A stretch of 64,000 nucleotides of DNA, taken from NCBI GenBank assembly GCA_963798795.1, contig CAWCUZ010000001.1, forward strand, positions 2,604,001 to 2,668,000. The letters are read 5' to 3'. The notes beneath the pieces are model-generated. The model saw only the letters and a program-made list of their open reading frames with translations. It searched no databases and was not told the origin of the DNA. Both the position numbers and the translations under genes were made by a program. The stretch is from CAWCUZ01 sp963798795 (GTDB taxonomy: Bacteria > Acidobacteriota > Vicinamibacteria > Vicinamibacterales > SCN-69-37). Below are positions 54,453 to 63,746 of this stretch, piece by piece (within the stretch, counting starts at the first letter, position 1; every line of letters starts with the position of its first letter).

Positions 54453-56555
54453 CTACTTCTCCGGTTCGAATCTTACCCCGGCGGCCTCCTGCGCGAGCTG
54501 CGCAACGCGACGGGCCTCCTCCTGCAGTTCCACCTGCACCCGGAACGGCGGCTCGCCCTTTGGTGGCTTGCGGCGCCGGTAGGTGCCGTCGGCTGCGAGC
54601 CAGCGCGCCTTGACCGTGTCGCGGAACATCGAGCGCAGCGCGTGCAACACCTTGGCCTTGTGGCTCGGGTCCTCCACCGGAAACAGCAGCTCCACGCGCT
54701 TGTCGAGGTTGCGCGTCATCCAGTCGGCGCTCGCCAGGTAGACCTCCTCGTCGCCGCCGTTGAGGAAATGATAGATGCGCGCGTGCTCGAGGAAGCGGTC
54801 GACGATCGAGACCACTTCGATGGTGTCGCTCGTCTTCGCGACGCCAGGCCGCAGCGCGCAGATGCCGCGCACGTTGAGCCGGATGCGCACGCCGGCGCGC
54901 GACGCCGCGTACAGCCCCTCGATGATCTCGTCGTCGATGAGCGAGTTCATCTTGGCGGTGATCTCCGCCGGCTGACCCGCGACGGCCCGGCGGCGCTCGC
55001 GATCGATCAGCCGAAGAAAGCGCTGGCGCAGGCCGGTCGGTGCCATCGCGAGCTTTCGCAGCCGCGGCGGATCGGAGTAGCCGGTGAGGGCGCTGAACAC
55101 CGCGGTCACGTCCTCCGCAATGGCAGAGGACGTCGTGAGCAGGCCGAAGTCGGTGTACAGGCGCGCCGTCCGCTCGTTGTAGTTGCCGGTGCCGAGGTGG
55201 ACATAGCGCCGCAGCCCCTGCGGCGTGCGCTTGACGATCAGGCAGGCCTTGGCGTGGACCTTGTACCCGCGGATGCCGTAGATGACGTGCGCGCCCGCCT
55301 CCTCGAGGGCCCGCGCCCACTGGATGTTCCGCTCCTCGTCGAACCGCGCGGTCAACTCCACCAGCACGGTCACCTGCTTGTTCTGCTCGGCGGCCCTCCG
55401 CAACGCGGCCAGAATCGGCGAGCCGGCGCTCACCCGGTACAGCGTCTGCTTGATCGCCAGTACGTCGGGGTCGTCGGCGGCCTGGGCGATGAGCGCGACG
55501 ACCGGATCGTAGGCGTCGTACGGATGGTGCAGCAGGATGTCGCCTTCGTCGAGCGCCGACAGCACGTCGGTGTGGCGGCCGGCCAGCACGTTCACCGGCT
55601 GGAGCGGCGGATCGCGCAGCGTATTGAAACCGGGCAGCTCCACGAGACCCATCAGGACGCGCACATCGAGCGGGCCGGGCACCGCGTACACATCTTCGGG
55701 CCGGACGCCGAGCCGCCGGCGGATGGAATCCACGATCTCGTTTGACGCGGCGGCTTCGATTTCGAGCCGCACCACTTCGCTGCGGCGCCGCTCGCGCAGT
55801 TCGCGTTCGACCGCCTCCAGGTGCGTCCGCCCGCCTTCGTCATCGAACTCCAGCTCCGCGTCGCGCGCCAGGCGGATGACGGCCGACTCGAGGATGGTCT
55901 GTCCGGGGAACAACTGCGACAGGTGCGCGCGGATGACGTCCTCGAGCAGGACGAACGCCACGGTGTCGGGCTCGGCAATCTGCACCAGGCGGGTCAGGCC
56001 CGACGGCACCTGGACGATGGCCAGGCGGTGGGCCTCCGGACCGGCGGCGCCATCGAGCAGCACCGCCACGTTGAGACAGAGCGAGGCGAGCAGCGGGAAC
56101 GGGCGCGCCACGTCGATCGCGAGCGGCGTGAGCACCGGGAGCACCGAGTCCTTGAAGAAGGCCGCCAGCGCCGCACGGCGCGCCTCGGCCAGCTCGTCGA
56201 ACCGCAGGAGCTGGATGCGACGCGCGGCCAGGGCCGGCAGCAGCTCGTCGATCGTCAGCCGGTACAGCGCGTCGACGAAGGCATGGGCGCGTTCGCCAAT
56301 CGCCGCCAGTTGCCGCGTCGCCGGCAGGCCGGTGAGGTCAGGGGCCGCATCGCCTTCCGCGACCGCCTCCTTCAGGCCGGCCACCCGCACCATGAAGAAC
56401 TCGTCCAGGTTCGAGGCGGCGATGGCCGCGAACTTCACACGCTCGAGCAGCGGCACGGTCGTATCCGCGGCTTCCTCCAGCACGCGCTCGTTGAACGCGA
56501 GCCACGATAGCTCGCGGTTCAGGAACAGCGCGGCGTCGTGGGCGGGCGGCGTCAT
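54453..56555 (-). CDS. ppk1: Polyphosphate kinase 1
   Basis: 700 residues. Domain order is complete: N-terminal LFLNRELSWLAFNERVLEEA, the head domain, then the two phospholipase-D-like catalytic domains with GDILLHHPYDAYDPVVALIA, LAIKQTLYRVSAGSPILAAL, ELTARFDEERNIQWARALEE, YGIRGYKVHAKACLIVKR (the phospho-His region) and YVHLGTGNYNERTARLYTDF, RICA-like CALRPGVAKTSDTIEVVSIV. PPK1 makes polyphosphate reversibly from ATP. The ATG (56555) overlaps the ppx stop (ATGA), so synthesis and degradation genes are coupled. Confidence 0.95.
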   Translation of the reverse strand: MTPPAHDAALFLNRELSWLAFNERVLEEAADTTVPLLERVKFAAIAASNLDEFFMVRVAGLKEAVAEGDAAPDLTGLPATRQLAAIGERAHAFVDALYRLTIDELLPALAARRIQLLRFDELAEARRAALAAFFKDSVLPVLTPLAIDVARPFPLLASLCLNVAVLLDGAAGPEAHRLAIVQVPSGLTRLVQIAEPDTVAFVLLEDVIRAHLSQLFPGQTILESAVIRLARDAELEFDDEGGRTHLEAVERELRERRRSEVVRLEIEAAASNEIVDSIRRRLGVRPEDVYAVPGPLDVRVLMGLVELPGFNTLRDPPLQPVNVLAGRHTDVLSALDEGDILLHHPYDAYDPVVALIAQAADDPDVLAIKQTLYRVSAGSPILAALRRAAEQNKQVTVLVELTARFDEERNIQWARALEEAGAHVIYGIRGYKVHAKACLIVKRTPQGLRRYVHLGTGNYNERTARLYTDFGLLTTSSAIAEDVTAVFSALTGYSDPPRLRKLAMAPTGLRQRFLRLIDRERRRAVAGQPAEITAKMNSLIDDEIIEGLYAASRAGVRIRLNVRGICALRPGVAKTSDTIEVVSIVDRFLEHARIYHFLNGGDEEVYLASADWMTRNLDKRVELLFPVEDPSHKAKVLHALRSMFRDTVKARWLAADGTYRRRKPPKGEPPFRVQVELQEEARRVAQLAQEAAGVRFEPEK

Positions 56556-58117
56556 CCCAGCACGCCCATCGGCCGGATGACGAGCTGCCGTCCGAACACC
56601 TCGGTGAACATGTCCATTCGCGCCGTGGCGGCCATCTGCTCCATCGTCACGTCGCCAGTGTGGTCGAGCTCCAGCGTCCAGACCTTGCCGCCGGGCACCA
56701 GACGGAGGCCGCGCACCTTCTGGAGGTGCTCGGCGTCGAGCGCGTTGGCCACGCGCAGGACGGCCGCGAGCTTGTTCACCAGCAGCCGGTCTGGCCGGTC
56801 GAGCGCCATGTACGGCACGTGGCTCCGCTGCGGCAGGCCGCGCCGATGGTAGCGGGCGATGTTCGACACGATCAGCGTCTCTTCGTCGGAGAGCCCGAAG
56901 ATCTGCGACGCCGCGAGCAGGTACTGCGAGTGCTTGTGGTGGGCGCGCAGGCTCACGTATACGCCGATGTCGTGGAGCAGACTGGCCGTCTGCAGGAGCA
57001 GCCGCTCGCGCGGCGACAGGCCGTGCTCCTCCTGCAGCTCTTCGAAAAGCCGCGTGGCCAGCATCACCACGTGGCGGCCGTGCGCCAGGTCGAAGCGGTA
57101 GCGGTGCCCGACCGCTTCGGCACTCGCCAGCACCTGACGCTCGAAATCCTCGGTGCCGAGCCGTCCGGCCGGTTCGAGCAGATCCAGCAGCACGCCGGCG
57201 CGCAGCGACGCGTCCGACACGACCACGCGCTTGACCGTGGTCTCCGAGAGGAGGGCACGATAGATGAGCAGCGCCGGCACCAGCGTCTCCGCTTCGACGG
57301 CCGGCAGTCGGAAGCGGCTGACGAGGGCATCCGCGTCGAGCCGCTCCACCTCGTCGCAGAACGCGAGCAGCGCTTCCCGCGGAATCTCCCGCGCGCCGTC
57401 ACCGGCTTCCTGCGGCTGGATCTCCGCCGCGGCGAGCCGGATGTCGCCGCCGATCGCAATCATCTGGGTCACGCGGCTGAGCGGCACCTCGAGCCGGACT
57501 TCTTCGATCACGTTCGCGATCGATCGCTTGAGCAGCGCCACCTGCAGGTCGTGCCGGTGCCGCCGGAGATCGAGCTGCTGGCGCAGGCGCACCGCGCCGA
57601 GCGCGAACACGCCCGACCGCTTCGGCTGGCCGCGTCGGAGCAGCGTGAGGCTCGTGCTGCCGCCGCCCACTTCGGCGAGCAGCGTCCAGGCGCCCTTGAG
57701 CGCCGGGTGCCCGCGCAGCGCGTGGCGCACGGCGAGATAGACGAGGCGGCTCTCCTCGGCTTCGTTGATCGTCTCGAAGGCGATGCCCGTCCGGCCCCGA
57801 ATGCGATCCAGGAAGAGGTCGCCGTTGCGCGCCTCGCGTACGGCGCTCGTCGCGACGGCGCGCACGTGCCGGACGCCGTAGCCGTCGATCACCCGCCGGA
57901 ATCCGTCCAGCGCGCCGAACGCCGCGTCGGCGGTCTGCGGCCGGATGACGCCCCCCGAAAACGTGTCCCGGCCGAGCAGGACGCCGCGCGAGCCTTCCTC
58001 GACCACCCGGATCGGCTGCCCGGGCGCGATTTCGGCCACCACGAGCCGAATCGCGCTGGCGCCCATGTCGAGCACGGCGACGAGTTCGGGCGGTTTCGGC
58101 GCGGGGGTGTCGGGCAT
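56552..58117 (-). CDS. ppx: Exopolyphosphatase, Ppx/GppA family with C-terminal HD domain
   Basis: 521 residues. The ASKHA fold shows LVAVLDMGASAIRLVVAEIA, RAVATSAVREARNGDLFLDR, FETINEAEESRLVYLAVRHA and LLAEVGGGSTSLTLLRRG. The C-terminal third is HD-like: VGHRYRFDLAHGRHVVMLAT, TASLLHDIGVYVSLRAHHKH and ANALDAEHLQKVRGLRL. It degrades polyphosphate, or pppGpp in GppA-type members. The ATG 58117 (MPDTPAPKPPELVAVLD) was chosen because the frame upstream is filled with the hairpin element. It is the first gene of the ppx-ppk1 pair. Confidence 0.92.
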   Translation of the reverse strand: MPDTPAPKPPELVAVLDMGASAIRLVVAEIAPGQPIRVVEEGSRGVLLGRDTFSGGVIRPQTADAAFGALDGFRRVIDGYGVRHVRAVATSAVREARNGDLFLDRIRGRTGIAFETINEAEESRLVYLAVRHALRGHPALKGAWTLLAEVGGGSTSLTLLRRGQPKRSGVFALGAVRLRQQLDLRRHRHDLQVALLKRSIANVIEEVRLEVPLSRVTQMIAIGGDIRLAAAEIQPQEAGDGAREIPREALLAFCDEVERLDADALVSRFRLPAVEAETLVPALLIYRALLSETTVKRVVVSDASLRAGVLLDLLEPAGRLGTEDFERQVLASAEAVGHRYRFDLAHGRHVVMLATRLFEELQEEHGLSPRERLLLQTASLLHDIGVYVSLRAHHKHSQYLLAASQIFGLSDEETLIVSNIARYHRRGLPQRSHVPYMALDRPDRLLVNKLAAVLRVANALDAEHLQKVRGLRLVPGGKVWTLELDHTGDVTMEQMAATARMDMFTEVFGRQLVIRPMGVLG

Positions 58118-58266
58118 GGGGGGAGCCGCGGAGTCGGCCGGAAACCTGGATCGTAGCCGAATCAGCTCCGATTCACGCGGGGTCCAGCGTAAACGTCTTG
58201 TGAACAGCCGCGGATTTTGCGAAAAACCTGCCGCTCGCGATACCAGAGCGTCCTGCCGGTCTGCGG

Positions 58267-58337
58267 CGGGTCTGAAGACCCGGGCCTCCATCAGGGAGGG
58301 AACGAATACAGGATGGAGCCCCGGGGCTTCAGCCCCG
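58267..58337. repeat. Paired-hairpin repeat element, copy B
   Basis: Hairpin CGGGTCT-GA-AGACCCG (58267-58282), then GCCTCCAT (58284-58291) complementary to ATGGAGCC (58313-58320) around a 21-base middle, then hairpin CGGGGCT-TC-AGCCCCG (58322-58337). It lies upstream of ppx and ten bases after the stop of the VPS10-like gene. Opposite orientation to copy C. The rest of the gap (58118-58266) shows nothing else. Confidence 0.85.
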
Positions 58338-58346
58338 TGGGACTAG

Positions 58347-61229
58347 CTACCGTCTCGGATCCTCGCTGATCGTCAAGGGCTGCGTGAGCGTCTTGCCGTT
58401 CACCGTCATCCGCACGGTGAACTCACCCGTCGTCTGCGCCGGCGCGCCGCCGCCGCGTCCGCCTCGGCCGCCACGTCCGCCGCCGAACCCGCCGCCCCCA
58501 CGCCCTCGTCCACCGCCGGGATTGAAGACCACCCGGTGCATGCCCGGGCCGGTCTGGAAGGGCTCGGACGGCTGGCGCCAGAGCGGCGACGTGTTGGGAA
58601 TGCCGCCGCCGCCCCTCCCGCCGAACTGGCCTGCGCCGCGCCCGCGTCCGCCGCCGCCCGCCGCGGGCTGCGCGCTGAACGTCTGGACCACGTTGTCGTT
58701 CGCGTCGAGCACTTCGATCGTCAGATCGGGTGCCGGCGCCGACAGGTAGTAGTCGATGTACGCGCCGTTCGGCGGGTTCTGTCCCTGCGGCTCGTCCTTC
58801 TGCACCGGCGTGCCGTTGTCGCCGCCCTGGATCATGTTCACGGCAGGTGACGGCGCGAACAGGAACGCGCCGCCCGCCGCCGCCGCGTCGTTCGCCTGCC
58901 GCAGCGGCGCAATGTCGTCGATGACCCAGAACCCGCGCCCGTGCGTGGCCACGATGAGGTCGTTGTCGTGCACCTGGAAATCGCGCATCGACGTGACCGG
59001 CAGGTTGAGCTGCAGCGGCTGCCACGAATCGCCGTCGTCGAATGACACCGACACGCCGCGCTCGCTGCCGGCGAAGAGCAGCCCCTTCGTCTTCGGATCC
59101 TCCCGGACCGCGTGCAAGTACGCGCCCGCCGGCAACCCACGCGTGATCTCCTGCCAGGTCCGGCCGTTGTCACGCGTGCGATAGAGATGGGGATTGAAGT
59201 CGTTGAGCTGATGGCGATCCACGGTCGCGTAGGCCTCGTTCACGTCGAAGTGCGACGCCTCGACCGTGGTGATGCGGCTCCAGGGCGTGATCGCCGCCGG
59301 CGTCACATTGTCCCAGTTCTTGCCCAGATCCGATGTGACCTGGATCAGCCCGTCGTCGGTGCCGATCCAGATCTTGGGCAGCATGACCGGCGAGGGCGCG
59401 ATCGTGTAGATGACGCCCCTCTTGCCGTTGCGATCCGTGTCGTCGGCCGACGTCGGATCGAGGAACGATGGCACGCCCGGATCGGGCCGTGTGAGGTCGG
59501 GACTGATCTGCGTCCACGACTGCGCCTCGTCCGTGCTCCGGAACAGGAACTGGTTCGCGTAGTAGAGGGCGTGCGGATCGGCGGGCGAGAGCACCAGCGG
59601 CTGCGTCCAGTCGGTCCGCGCCGCGTCACCACTGTCGGACCGCGGCCCGGACGTCGGGCCGACGCTCGTGTTGAGCGCCAGGTCGAAGCGCGAACCCGTG
59701 CCGCCATAGATGATGCCGGGGTGAAGCGGGTCGCCGGCGGTCATGCCGCTCTCGCCGCCGGCGCCGATCGGCTCCCAGTCACGCTGCCAGATCTCGCCGA
59801 ACCTGCCGCGCGAGCGGACGGCCACCGCGCCGCTGTCCTGCTGCGCACCCGTCACCCAGTACGGGAACCGGTAGTCCACCGAGAGGTGGTAGATCTGCGC
59901 GATCGGCTGGTTGAGCCACGACGTCCACTCGACCTTCATGGGATCGTCGAGCGCGTTGGTCGTGATGATGGTGCCCTGATCGCTCGCGGTGATCAGCACG
60001 TTCGAGTCGTCCGGCGAGATCCACGCCTGGTGGTAGTCGTCGCCGCCCGGCGATCCGCGCAGCGCCTCCCAGGTTCGGCCGCCGTCCTTCGAGCGCGACA
60101 CCGACACGTTCGACACGTAGACGATGTCGGCGTTCTTCGGATCGACCACGACGTGCTCGAAGTACCAGCCGCGGCCCCAGAGCGCGTTGTCGCCAGACAG
60201 TTTCGTCCACGTGGCGCCGCCGTCATCGGACCGGTAGAACCCGCCCTGCTGCTGGACCGGCGCCGCCCCGCCGCCTCCGCCCGCGCGGCCGCCGCCTCCC
60301 CCGCCGGCGCGGCCGGCATTCGGTGACGCCGGGCAGCTCGTCCCCGGCGCGGCGTCGTCCGGCAGAAAATCGTCGATGACGGCGTACAGCCGGCGCGGGT
60401 TGGCGGCGGAGATTCCGATGCCCGCCTTGCCGATGCACTCGGCCGGCAGCCCCTTCGTCATCTGGCTCCACGTCGTGCCGCCGTCGGTCGACTTGAACAA
60501 CCCACCGCCCGGGCCGTTCGACGGCTGATACGTGTACCAGGGCGGGCGCCGCGTGTTCCACAGCGTGGCGTACACCACGCGCGAGTTGGTCGGGTCGATC
60601 GCGACGTCGGCGGCGCCGATGTCGTTGCTCTTGAACAGGACCTTCTTCCACGTGGCGCCGGCGTCGGTGCTCCTGAACACGCCGCGGTCGGCGTTCGCTT
60701 CGTAAAGATGCCCGAGGGCCGCCACGAACACGACGGTCGCGTTCTTCGGATCGACAGCGATCCGCCCGATGTGCTGCGTGTCGTCGAGGCCGATGTGCGT
60801 CCACGTCGCGCCCGCATCCGTGGACTTGTACATGCCGTTGCCGTAGCCCATCGAGTCGCGCAGCGTCGACTCGCCGGTCCCGACGTACACGACGTCCGGA
60901 TTGGACGGCGCCACGGCCAGCGCCCCGATCGACGCGACCGGCTGGCCGTCGAACACCGGCTCCCAGGACCGGCCGGCATTAATCGTCTTCCACACGCCGC
61001 CGTTCACCGAGCCGAAGTAGAACTCGTACGGCCGGCCCGGCGCGCCGCTCGCCGCGTCGGTGCGGCCGCCGCGGAACGGACCCAGCATGCGCCACTGCAG
61101 GCCTGAGTAGAGGCCCGACTCGATGGCCCGCGGCTGCGCCGCCAGCCGAACCCATCCGGCCGAGGCGACGAATGCGGCAACGCCGCCCGCCAGCAGGACC
61201 GGGGCCAGAAGACGTCTCGACAGATGCAT
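58347..61229 (-). CDS. Secreted sortilin/VPS10-type BNR beta-propeller protein, copy 1
   Basis: 960 residues, signal peptide (LLAPVLLAGGVAAFVASAGW). The body is a run of BNR/VPS10-like propeller blades with the Asp-box consensus: STDAGATWTHIG, STDAGATWKKVL, STDGGTTWSQMT, SDDGGATWTKLS, SKDGGRTWEALR, TRDNGRTWQEIT and FDDGDSWQPL. A C-terminal beta domain follows, with Gly/Arg-rich linkers (RAGGGGGGRAGGGGG; GGGRGRGGGGFGGGRGG). Such proteins are common in Acidobacteriota; they are annotated as glycosyl hydrolase or VPS10 but carry no known catalytic assignment. The ATG 61229 places the signal sequence at the N terminus; the longer frame upstream is antisense to the next gene. Confidence 0.87.
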   Translation of the reverse strand: MHLSRRLLAPVLLAGGVAAFVASAGWVRLAAQPRAIESGLYSGLQWRMLGPFRGGRTDAASGAPGRPYEFYFGSVNGGVWKTINAGRSWEPVFDGQPVASIGALAVAPSNPDVVYVGTGESTLRDSMGYGNGMYKSTDAGATWTHIGLDDTQHIGRIAVDPKNATVVFVAALGHLYEANADRGVFRSTDAGATWKKVLFKSNDIGAADVAIDPTNSRVVYATLWNTRRPPWYTYQPSNGPGGGLFKSTDGGTTWSQMTKGLPAECIGKAGIGISAANPRRLYAVIDDFLPDDAAPGTSCPASPNAGRAGGGGGGRAGGGGGAAPVQQQGGFYRSDDGGATWTKLSGDNALWGRGWYFEHVVVDPKNADIVYVSNVSVSRSKDGGRTWEALRGSPGGDDYHQAWISPDDSNVLITASDQGTIITTNALDDPMKVEWTSWLNQPIAQIYHLSVDYRFPYWVTGAQQDSGAVAVRSRGRFGEIWQRDWEPIGAGGESGMTAGDPLHPGIIYGGTGSRFDLALNTSVGPTSGPRSDSGDAARTDWTQPLVLSPADPHALYYANQFLFRSTDEAQSWTQISPDLTRPDPGVPSFLDPTSADDTDRNGKRGVIYTIAPSPVMLPKIWIGTDDGLIQVTSDLGKNWDNVTPAAITPWSRITTVEASHFDVNEAYATVDRHQLNDFNPHLYRTRDNGRTWQEITRGLPAGAYLHAVREDPKTKGLLFAGSERGVSVSFDDGDSWQPLQLNLPVTSMRDFQVHDNDLIVATHGRGFWVIDDIAPLRQANDAAAAGGAFLFAPSPAVNMIQGGDNGTPVQKDEPQGQNPPNGAYIDYYLSAPAPDLTIEVLDANDNVVQTFSAQPAAGGGGRGRGAGQFGGRGGGGIPNTSPLWRQPSEPFQTGPGMHRVVFNPGGGRGRGGGGFGGGRGGRGGRGGGAPAQTTGEFTVRMTVNGKTLTQPLTISEDPRR

Positions 61230-61367
61230 GATGAAGCTCCTGAGGAAGGATCCCCGAAGGATACCCCAGACAGGGTCCCAGGGTCCGAGGGACCTCCGGA
61301 CCCTGAATGTGAGATAGAGTGTCGGCCGCGCGACGCCGCGTCTCGCGCCTGTCATGGGGGTCGGCCG

Positions 61368-62483
61368 ATGAATGGAGTGCGGGTGCTCGTGGGAACACGG
61401 AAGGGCGCGTTCATCCTGACGTCCGGCGGCAAACGCGAGCGCTGGGACGTCAGCGGTCCGCACTTCGGGGGCTGGGAGATTTACCACATGAAAGGATTGC
61501 CGGCCGATCCGAACCGGATCTATGCCTCGCAGTCGAGCGGCTGGTTCGGCCAGGTGATGCAGCGGTCGAACGACGGCGGAAACACGTGGGAAACCGTCGG
61601 CAACAAGTTCGCCTACGAAGGCGCGCCCGGTCCGCACAAGTGGTACGACGACACGCCACACCCGTGGGAGTTCAAGCGCGTGTGGCACCTGGAACCGTCC
61701 GCCAGCGACCCGGACACAGTCCTCGCCGGCGTCGAGGACGCCGGCCTGTTCCGCACGACCGATGGCGGCCAGAACTGGACGGAACTGTCCGGCCTGCGAC
61801 AGCACGCGTCGGCGCCCGACTGGCACCCGGGCGCCGGCGGCCTCTGCCTGCACACGATTCTCGTCGACCCCTCGAATCCGGATCGCATCTTCATCGCGAT
61901 CTCGGCCGCCGGCGCGTTCCGGACGGACGATGGCGGCCGGACGTGGACGCCGATCAATCGCGGCCTGCGCTCGCAATACATTCCCGATCCCACGGCGGAG
62001 GTCGGCCACTGCGTCCACCGCATCGCGATGCACCGCTCGCGGCCCGACGTGCTCTTCATGCAGAAGCACTGGGACGTGATGCGCACCGACAACGCGGGCG
62101 GCGAGTGGCGCGAGGTCAGCGGCAACCTGCCGACCGACTTCGGTTTCGTCATCGACGTGCACGCGCACGAACCCGAGACGATTTTCGTGGTGCCGATCAA
62201 GAGCGATTCGGAGCACTACCCGCCCGACGGCAAGCTGCGCGTGTACCGCAGCCGGAGCGGCGGCAACGAGTGGGAGCCGCTCACGAAGGGCCTGCCCCAG
62301 GAGAACTGCTACGTCAACGTGCTGCGCGACGCGATGAGCGTCGACTCGCTCGACCCGTGCGGCATCTACTTCGGCACCACCGGCGGCCAGGTCTACGGCT
62401 CCTCCGACGCCGGTGAGACCTGGACGGCCATCGTCCACGACCTGCCGGCTGTCGTCTCGGTGGAAGCGCAGACGCTGAGCTGA
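61368..62483 (+). CDS. BNR-repeat (sialidase-like) protein
   Basis: 371 residues, no signal peptide visible, so probably cytoplasmic. Begins MNGVRVLVGTRKGAFILTSG, then Asp-box blades RSNDGGNTWETVG, TTDGGQNWTELSG, TDDGGRTWTPINR, RSGGNEWEPLTK and SSDAGETWTAIVHD. AEVGHCVHRIAMHRSRPDVL and MQKHWDVMRTDNAGGEW are between blades. Often annotated exo-alpha-sialidase, but the sialidase Arg triad is not evident, so catalysis is unproven. It overlaps the following MoaD-like gene by one base (TGATG), which ties their functions together. Confidence 0.85.
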   Translation: MNGVRVLVGTRKGAFILTSGGKRERWDVSGPHFGGWEIYHMKGLPADPNRIYASQSSGWFGQVMQRSNDGGNTWETVGNKFAYEGAPGPHKWYDDTPHPWEFKRVWHLEPSASDPDTVLAGVEDAGLFRTTDGGQNWTELSGLRQHASAPDWHPGAGGLCLHTILVDPSNPDRIFIAISAAGAFRTDDGGRTWTPINRGLRSQYIPDPTAEVGHCVHRIAMHRSRPDVLFMQKHWDVMRTDNAGGEWREVSGNLPTDFGFVIDVHAHEPETIFVVPIKSDSEHYPPDGKLRVYRSRSGGNEWEPLTKGLPQENCYVNVLRDAMSVDSLDPCGIYFGTTGGQVYGSSDAGETWTAIVHDLPAVVSVEAQTLS

Positions 62484-62785
62484 TGCCGGCGATTCGCGTC
62501 GAGCTGCCGGCGCACTTGCGCACGCTGGCGAAGGTCCGCGGCGAGGTCACGGTGGAGGTGGACGGCCCCGTCACGGTGGCGACCGTGCTCGATGCCCTGG
62601 AAGCGCGCTTCCCCGTCCTGCGCGGAACGATCCGCGACTACGTCACGCACACGCGGCGCGCGTTTCTGCGGTTCTTCGTCTGCGAGGAAGACTGGTCGCT
62701 CGAACCGCCCGACCGGCCGCTGCCCGAGACCATCGTGACCGGGGCCGAGCCGCTGCTCGTGATTGGTGCCATCGCCGGAGGGTAG
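62483..62785 (+). CDS. MoaD/ThiS-like ubiquitin-fold protein with C-terminal Gly-Gly
   Basis: 100 residues: MPAIRVELPAHLRTLAKVRG, VTVEVDGPVTVATVLDALEA, IRDYVTHTRRAFLRFFVCEE and PLLVIGAIAGG. The beta-grasp pattern and the final GG match sulphur-carrier proteins MoaD/ThiS, in which the terminal Gly is adenylated and thiocarboxylated by an E1-like enzyme. No E1 (MoeB/ThiF) or molybdopterin gene is in the window. Its start overlaps the BNR gene's stop; the pair are translationally coupled. Confidence 0.82.
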   Translation: MPAIRVELPAHLRTLAKVRGEVTVEVDGPVTVATVLDALEARFPVLRGTIRDYVTHTRRAFLRFFVCEEDWSLEPPDRPLPETIVTGAEPLLVIGAIAGG

Positions 62786-62895
62786 GGTCGGGCCTCCGCG
62801 GATGCCTGGATTGGCCGGCGTGAACAGGAAGAACATGCTGGCAGCGAGCGTTCCGGGGTCGGATGCTATCATTCCGTGTTCGCCAGTTCCTGTCG

Positions 62896-63666
62896 ATGCC
62901 AGACGAATCCACTCAGCCGCGCCGCTGGATCCCCAAGTCCTACGCCGTCCGCTACGGTGCGGCCGTGCGTGTCGAGCTCGCCGTCGAGCGGCGGATGCGC
63001 ACGCGCAACAAGCGGATCTACCGCCTGGCGCACTGGCCCGTCTGGACGTTCGTGTTCTTCATCGCCCCGGGCCCGATGACGGCGGCGCTCTTTGCCGGCC
63101 AGGCGACCGGCTGGACGCTGGCGTGGTTTGTCGTCGCCTTCACCGGCACCACGGCGGCGGCCCTCGCCGGCAGGATGCCCGGCACGGAGTCGGCGCCCTA
63201 CATCCTGCGCTTCGGTGACGACCAGCCGAATCCGCTGTACCGGCGCGTGTGCTACACGGTCGGCTGGTCGGTGATCCTGTCATTCGTCACGATCAATCTC
63301 GTCGGCCTCGTTGGCGCCGTCGCGACCGGCGTCTGGCGCATGCGGGAGCTGTACGCGGCGCTGTACCTGCCGCTCGCGGCGTCGGTCTGGGTGCTCGGCG
63401 CCCTGGGCGTGCTGCCCCGCGCGCGACGCTCCACGAAGTACGAAGGCATCGACCGCCGCTACTTCTACGGCTCGATCTGGGCCGTGGCGGTCTCCCAGAC
63501 CGTTCTGCTCGTGCTCTGGAAAGTCCTGCCCGAAACGCGTGCCGCCGACATCGCCAAGCTCATCGCCTACGGCGGCCTGCTGGCGACGATGGGGCTCCTG
63601 GCCCGCTTCGGCCTGCTGCCCCGCACGCGGCCGATCCTGACCGGCGAGATCGGGCCGGCGGATTGA
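62896..63666 (+). CDS. Membrane protein of unknown function
   Basis: 256 residues. A basic N terminus (MPDESTQPRRWIPKSYAVRY, RMRTRNKRIYRLAHWPVWTF) precedes about six helices (VFFIAPGPMTAALFAGQATG, WTLAWFVVAFTGTTAAALAG, VGWSVILSFVTINLVGLVGA and others), with RRSTKYEGIDRRYFYGSIWA in a loop. I do not recognise the family. A TATCAT box at 62867-62872 lies 23 bases before the ATG. It ends near the convergent partial gene. Confidence 0.7.
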   Translation: MPDESTQPRRWIPKSYAVRYGAAVRVELAVERRMRTRNKRIYRLAHWPVWTFVFFIAPGPMTAALFAGQATGWTLAWFVVAFTGTTAAALAGRMPGTESAPYILRFGDDQPNPLYRRVCYTVGWSVILSFVTINLVGLVGAVATGVWRMRELYAALYLPLAASVWVLGALGVLPRARRSTKYEGIDRRYFYGSIWAVAVSQTVLLVLWKVLPETRAADIAKLIAYGGLLATMGLLARFGLLPRTRPILTGEIGPAD

Positions 63667-63674
63667 TGGCGCAC

Positions 63675-63734
63675 CCCCGGGGCTGGAGCCCCGGGGCTCC
63701 ATTTCGGTGGAGGCCCGGGTCTTCAGACCCGGGC
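63675..63734. repeat. Paired-hairpin repeat element, copy C
   Basis: Hairpin CCCCGGGGCT-GG-AGCCCCGGGG (63675-63696), CTCCA (63697-63701) pairing with TGGAG (63708-63712), and hairpin GCCCGGGTCT-TC-AGACCCGGGC (63713-63734). Perfect arms of ten bases each. It lies between convergent stops, reading reverse to copy B. Confidence 0.88.
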
Positions 63735-63746
63735 CAACGCGTTCAC

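Noticed and set aside
61230..62438. Long N-terminal extension of the VPS10-type protein
   Set aside because: Antisense to the BNR and MoaD-like genes; a signal peptide begins at 61229.
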